Shown in pieces: positions 32,305 through 35,698 of a stretch of DNA of 35,698 nucleotides. The notes beneath the pieces were generated by a model that worked only from the letters and a program-made list of their open reading frames with translations, was not told the origin of the DNA and did no database searches. Source of the DNA: Candidatus Heimdallarchaeota archaeon LC_3. GTDB taxonomy: Archaea > Asgardarchaeota > Heimdallarchaeia > Hodarchaeales > LC-3. The stretch covers positions 1 to 35,698 of the forward strand of contig MDVS01000005.1 of NCBI GenBank assembly GCA_001940645.1. The letters run 5' to 3'. Numbering within the stretch: position 1 is the first letter of the stretch; every line of letters starts with the position of its first letter. A program made the position numbers and the translations under genes.

Positions 32305-33141
32305 TCAAACCTCAGTAGTTAATTTTATTTCATTATCACGTGTTTGAATAACTCTCACGCGCTTATTCGCAAACATTGACATTAATTCTTCAGGAATTTT
32401 TAAATATCCTTCATTATCGATATCTATATGCTCAATTCCAGATTTCAAAGGTTGTTTTAATATTACACCATCCTTTATAGTTAATTGTCGTTTACACTGT
32501 TTCGCTACTGTTGGATTATGTGTAACTATTAGCATAGTTTTTCCATATTTCTCATTCAGCATCCTAAGCATATCAACAATATTTTGGGAAGTTTCTGAAT
32601 CTAATTCTCCTGTCGGTTCATCTGCGAGAAGAATTTGCGGATCATTTGCAAGAGCAATAGCTATACTCGCTCTTTGGAGTTCTCCACCAGAAATTTGAAA
32701 TATACGATGTTTTGCTCTGTGAATAATACTTACATCATCTAATAATTTCTTTGCACGATCATTAACTTCACCTCTCTTAAATTTTCCAGCAGCAAACATA
32801 GTTAATCGTACATTATCAATTATGTTTAAATCTGGGAGTAGATTTGCGATCTGCCATACGAATCCAATACTTTCACGTCTATATTTAGCTAATTGTGATT
32901 CAGATAAAGTAGATATCTCTTGTTGATTAACTTTAGTAGTTCCTGCGGAAGAAATACTTATTCCACCAATAACATTTAAGAGTGTTGTTTTTCCTGAGCC
33001 AGAAGAGCCTAATATCGCCAACATGTCTCCTTTCTTAACTTCAAGATTGATACCTCGGAGAGCAGTAACCTCAATGTGCCCTTTTCGATATATCTTGATC
33101 AAATTTTTTATTTCAATGATTGTATCCCGTTCTGCAGACAT
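32305..33141 (-). CDS. ABC transporter ATPase with AbrB-like C-terminal tail
   Basis: A 278-residue ATPase. Walker A GSSGSGKTT (about 44-52), Q-loop IGFVWQIANLLPDL, signature ISGGELQR, Walker B ILLADEPTGELD and switch VTHNP are intact. Residues about 235-278 form a tail (GYLKIPEELMSMFANKRVR, then a final strand IKLTTEV) that resembles a SpoVT/AbrB-type swapped-hairpin half. Related tails occur on some archaeal LolD-like ATPases, perhaps as a dimerisation element. It is convergent with a dead permease fragment and sits next to a second dead ATPase, so its own permease is not in the window. It may serve another transporter or be on its way to loss. Confidence 0.9.
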   Translation of the reverse strand: MSAERDTIIEIKNLIKIYRKGHIEVTALRGINLEVKKGDMLAILGSSGSGKTTLLNVIGGISISSAGTTKVNQQEISTLSESQLAKYRRESIGFVWQIANLLPDLNIIDNVRLTMFAAGKFKRGEVNDRAKKLLDDVSIIHRAKHRIFQISGGELQRASIAIALANDPQILLADEPTGELDSETSQNIVDMLRMLNEKYGKTMLIVTHNPTVAKQCKRQLTIKDGVILKQPLKSGIEHIDIDNEGYLKIPEELMSMFANKRVRVIQTRDNEIKLTTEV

Positions 33142-33259
33142 CCTTACTCACTTTTATTTGAATTTTTTATCCTCTTCATTTGTAACATATTAAGAATCTC
33201 TCATTTCGTGCATCTTAACCTTGAGAAAAATACCATGTGATGCCAATTATAGTTTTAGG

Positions 33260-33406
33260 TCATGGCCTCATGATAGTTATAAATTCCCCTTTATCGAGAA
33301 TAAAACTAATATTTTTTAGTGCATGAACTTCGTTGTCTCCTTGTTTATATATTTTACTTAAACTATCAATAACAAGGTAAGAAATAGCCGTTTTGGATTC
33401 TATCAT
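33260..33406 (-). pseudogene. N-terminal fragment of an ABC ATPase ending at Walker A
   Basis: The ATG at 33406 opens a 48-residue frame: LVIDSLSKIYKQGDNEVHAL then KNISFILDKGEFITIMRP and TGA at 33260-33262. This is the first strand pair of a LolD-type ATPase, with the A-loop tyrosine in KIYKQG, and stops where G-P-S-G-S-G-K-S/T should begin. None of the rest of the ATPase is visible between here and 33141. It lies 118 nt upstream of, and on the same strand as, the intact ATPase. Confidence 0.75.
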
Positions 33407-33485
33407 TTGTCTTTTACTCTCTGTTTAGATTCTTCAGTAGCTTTTTCTGATCGAATTAATATAGCATTGCTTTTAATTCTTATAT

Positions 33486-34511
33486 TTGCCTTATCAAGGA
33501 TTTGAAGAAGCAAAACTCCTTCGTGAACGATTTGATATAAAAAAAAAGAAAGAAAAACACCAATTCCGTATACTTGCCTATGATGAAGGGTTTTTAAAGG
33601 TATTAGGCATTAAAAGTTATCTTTTATTTACGTTGGACAGAGATGGAAAACCTTTAACAGTACAAATTGAAGAAGATCGCACTGCAGAGACAATCTAAGG
33701 ACATTTTCTTTCAGCTATGACTCAACAAGGAAGAGTAGATATTGTTATTGCTGATGGAGCATCTGCTATTCTCTCTGCGTTACGTGCACTGCGAACATCG
33801 TTGTTATTTATACAACACATTCATAAAGACAATGGAAAACGTGCCAGACTTATTTTGATTTCTCCTGTTAAAAATAAAAAATTTTTATGAGAAACAACAA
33901 TGGAATTGAATACAGGATCATTATTACCGAATACAGAGTCCATTGTAAAAGTATCAAGGAACAGGAGGTATCCAACAAGATTTGCAGGAAATAAAAAGGT
34001 TAAAAAACTCACTGAAACACCATCAAAAAAAGATAAGAGTAGCATTAAGAGAAAAGGTATCTTAACCCCAGAAGAAACACGAAAAAAGAGGAAAACAACT
34101 CAATCAAAAGCTCCCTCAGTAATGAAAGCAATAAAAGTCGTTCTAACAACAGGATTAGCACCTGGACAGGTCGAACTTTCATAGCTGGATCCTTCTTCAT
34201 TGAAAGCTATTGAAAAGCTCCCTACTCTTCTAGAACTTTCTGGAATGGCTTTACTAACCCAAATGGTGCTTCTTAATCAGTTTATCACAAGTAATATAGC
34301 GGAACGATTTAATGCTCTCTATGACCGTGAACAAGTTTACTGGGAGAGAAAATCCATTAATCATGTCAATCAGGACTTGCTTGCTTGGGTGATATTAAGA
34401 TTCTATCCTTAAGGGGCAGAAAAAATTCTTTCACAAACTCATTGGAAGATCTCAAGTAATCTATTGTCAGTTCTTCTTCCATTAGGTATTATAAGAATTA
34501 ATTTTCCTTGA
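33486..34511 (+). pseudogene. DDE-type transposase with four in-frame stop codons
   Basis: One reading frame runs from TTG 33486 to TGA 34509-34511 with no frameshift but with internal stops TAA 33696-33698, TGA 33888-33890, TAG 34182-34184 and TAA 34410-34412. The conceptual protein has a DDE layout: AYDEGFLKV near the start, VDIVIADGASAILSALRAL with the second aspartate, FIQHIHKDN, a lysine-rich region, then TSNIAERFNALYDRE with the probable catalytic glutamate and a final LLPLGIIRIN. The family is not certain, but the pattern is that of an insertion-sequence transposase. It is clearly inactive as written. It lies just upstream of the dead ATPase fragment, whose promoter it may have displaced. 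Confidence 0.8.
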
Positions 34512-35085
34512 ACTGGTGAAAAAATGAAAAAGGAGGTGCAACACAATAGGTAAATTCTCATATCTCGTAAAAAGAAAATTCAAATAAAAAAATAGAATGT
34601 TAGGTTAAAAGGTTTACTTATTATTCTATTAACAGAGTTTGTCTAGGACTATCTTTCAGACTGGTCAAAAATAATTACAATGGAAATACTAATATACTTC
34701 TCATCTGATATTAACGTAGTCTCTACGATGTGATGTAGATACGAAAGAATTTGTTGTATAAGTAATTTGAATCAGATAATTGACGAAGTAATGACGAGAT
34801 ATTTTACTTAATTTATCCATATTGTAAACATGCTTTTTTTTCCTTAGCTTACATTTTTATACCACCATTGTACTTTCAATTCATTGAGATGTTACAAAAT
34901 ACTTATAAATATCTTCCACTACTTTACTTACCAACTCACAACGAAAAGAAATCGTTTTTCAAACGAATATGCTAAAGGATTGCAAATAGCGACAAGTTAT
35001 TTTTCTAGTAAATGATGTTTCATAAGTCATTAAATTTATATATTTTTCTTAAGTAATTACTAAAAACTAGATAGGTAGTTGTTGT
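34512..35085. other. Intergenic stretch, possibly including the right end of the insertion sequence
   Basis: No credible gene. An aaaaaggaggtgcaac stretch at 34525-34540 resembles a ribosome binding site but only tiny frames follow. Near 34630-34645 an aacagagtttgtc stretch is partly complementary to ctctctgtttag near 33417-33427, weak evidence for terminal inverted repeats. The last part (tttatatatttttctt around 35036-35051) is a plausible TATA region for the gene at 35086. Confidence 0.4.
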
Positions 35086-35698
35086 ATGAATTTGAATAAT
35101 ATTTTTTTTTTAACTCAATTTATTTTAATCATAGTTACAGTTATGCCCTCAAATGGAACTGGAAAAATAGTTTCTGTTTCTGATGAGTATTCTATTCCTG
35201 TTTTTACTACAAATCAAACTGAATTTACTGATGAAGATCTCTTATCAGCTGTGTATTCTAACTATAGTCATCCAGAAAATTTTTTTTATGTTAATCTAAA
35301 TATTAATCAATCTACCTCTTATTTGCAAACCTATGATTTAAATTATACTAATTTTGAAAAAAGATCAGAAATATGTGCTAACAATAATTCTGAAGCAATT
35401 TCACTATTTGAAGATTTATATCACCAAAGTCCATTACAGTCAGAATTATTAGAAGATGAAAAGTATTATCAAACAAAAAATTCCAGAATTCATAATTGCC
35501 TATATTTTAATCCAAATGGTTCTCTTTTTGATAATTTTGAAGAGATTGGTGTCTTTGTTAAGAGACCGATAACTACACAAAATTTTAAAGAGTTCTCAGA
35601 ATATTTATGGTCAATTTATTTAACAAAATTTGGTTCATTAACTCCTCTAAGTTCAATTAGTAACAAAAGCCCAGATGTTTTTATTCAATCAATCTATT
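35086..35698 (+). CDS. Secreted or membrane-anchored protein of unknown family, cut by the window end
   Basis: The ATG at 35086 opens a frame that runs off the window (204 codons seen). Residues about 5-21 (IFFLTQFILIIVTVMPS) form a hydrophobic signal or anchor. The rest is polar, rich in Asn, Ser and Tyr, with several N-glycosylation sequons (NGT, NQT, NYS, NQS, NYT, NNS, NGS), as expected for an exported protein. Cysteines are few. The permeases of this window have similar short N-terminal helices followed by a long outer domain, so this could also be the start of another one, but no family motif is reached before the sequence ends. Confidence 0.7.
   Translation, partial: MNLNNIFFLTQFILIIVTVMPSNGTGKIVSVSDEYSIPVFTTNQTEFTDEDLLSAVYSNYSHPENFFYVNLNINQSTSYLQTYDLNYTNFEKRSEICANNNSEAISLFEDLYHQSPLQSELLEDEKYYQTKNSRIHNCLYFNPNGSLFDNFEEIGVFVKRPITTQNFKEFSEYLWSIYLTKFGSLTPLSSISNKSPDVFIQSIY

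Noticed and set aside
33821..34045. Minus-strand frame within the transposase remnant
   Set aside because: Antisense to a conserved transposase reading frame.
33696..34412. Stop-codon recoding (for example UAG read as pyrrolysine) to rescue the transposase frame
   Set aside because: All three stop codons occur inside the frame, and intact genes of the window end normally at TAA, TAG and TGA. Decay is simpler.
1..35698. CRISPR arrays, tRNA or rRNA genes, and integrase attachment sites
   Set aside because: No regularly spaced repeats, no cloverleaf or conserved rRNA stretches, and no integrase were seen on either strand.

Overview
The window is very AT-rich (by eye about 30% G+C or less) and reads as archaeal. 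Coding regions are dense and often start with TTG or GTG after a purine-rich ribosome binding site. It also has MacB/FtsX-type ABC exporters with very large extracytoplasmic domains, secreted proteins rich in N-glycosylation sequons, a beta-helix surface protein with a C-terminal membrane anchor, and small winged-helix regulators. The mix resembles Asgard archaea (Lokiarchaeia-like), but no eukaryotic-signature gene, rRNA or tRNA is present, so the lineage is an inference.

Layout. 1-4.8 kb is a gene graveyard with a few intact genes: a beta-helix surface protein (372-1391, -), a soluble histidine kinase (2069-2785, -), and remnants of a secreted acidic protein (120-257), a SAM methyltransferase (3017-3361), an unidentified frameshifted gene (3832-4168) and an Nmad3-like gene (4262-4546). 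4.8-12.3 kb holds a MarR-type regulator, a short secreted acidic protein that may bind calcium, and a complete ABC module: permease P1, ATPase A, permease P2. 12.4-13.8 kb is a two-gene minus-strand insert: a protein with four helix-turn-helix units, and a zinc-ribbon DUF4145 protein. 14.0-17.7 kb is a second copy of P1-A whose P2 copy is cut off after about 49 codons.

17.7-18.5 kb contains only open-frame remnants. 18.5-26.1 kb is a tight minus-strand operon, permease-ATPase-ATPase-permease, with 4-8 nt junctions, preceded by a possibly truncated surface protein (26238-27104). 27.3-30.5 kb contains two pairs in which a membrane or ectodomain gene lies immediately before a winged-helix gene, plus small membrane proteins. 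30.8-34.5 kb is again decayed: a frameshifted permease fragment, one intact ABC ATPase with an AbrB-like tail (32305-33141), an ABC ATPase fragment ending at Walker A, and a transposase frame with four in-frame stops and no frameshift. The window ends inside a secreted-protein gene (35086 onward).

How it works together. The region is mostly a build-up of related envelope ABC systems, with duplication, local sequence homogenisation and decay all visible. The most informative signals are: (1) the duplicated P1-A-P2 module, in which ATPase and junction sequence is nearly identical while the adjoining permeases have diverged, as expected from gene conversion; (2) the intact MarR / secreted acidic protein / P1-A-P2 locus with an inverted repeat in the regulator-target gap and a second, dead copy of the acidic protein near the left edge; (3) the tetra-HTH plus zinc-ribbon/DUF4145 pair lodged between the two transporter copies.
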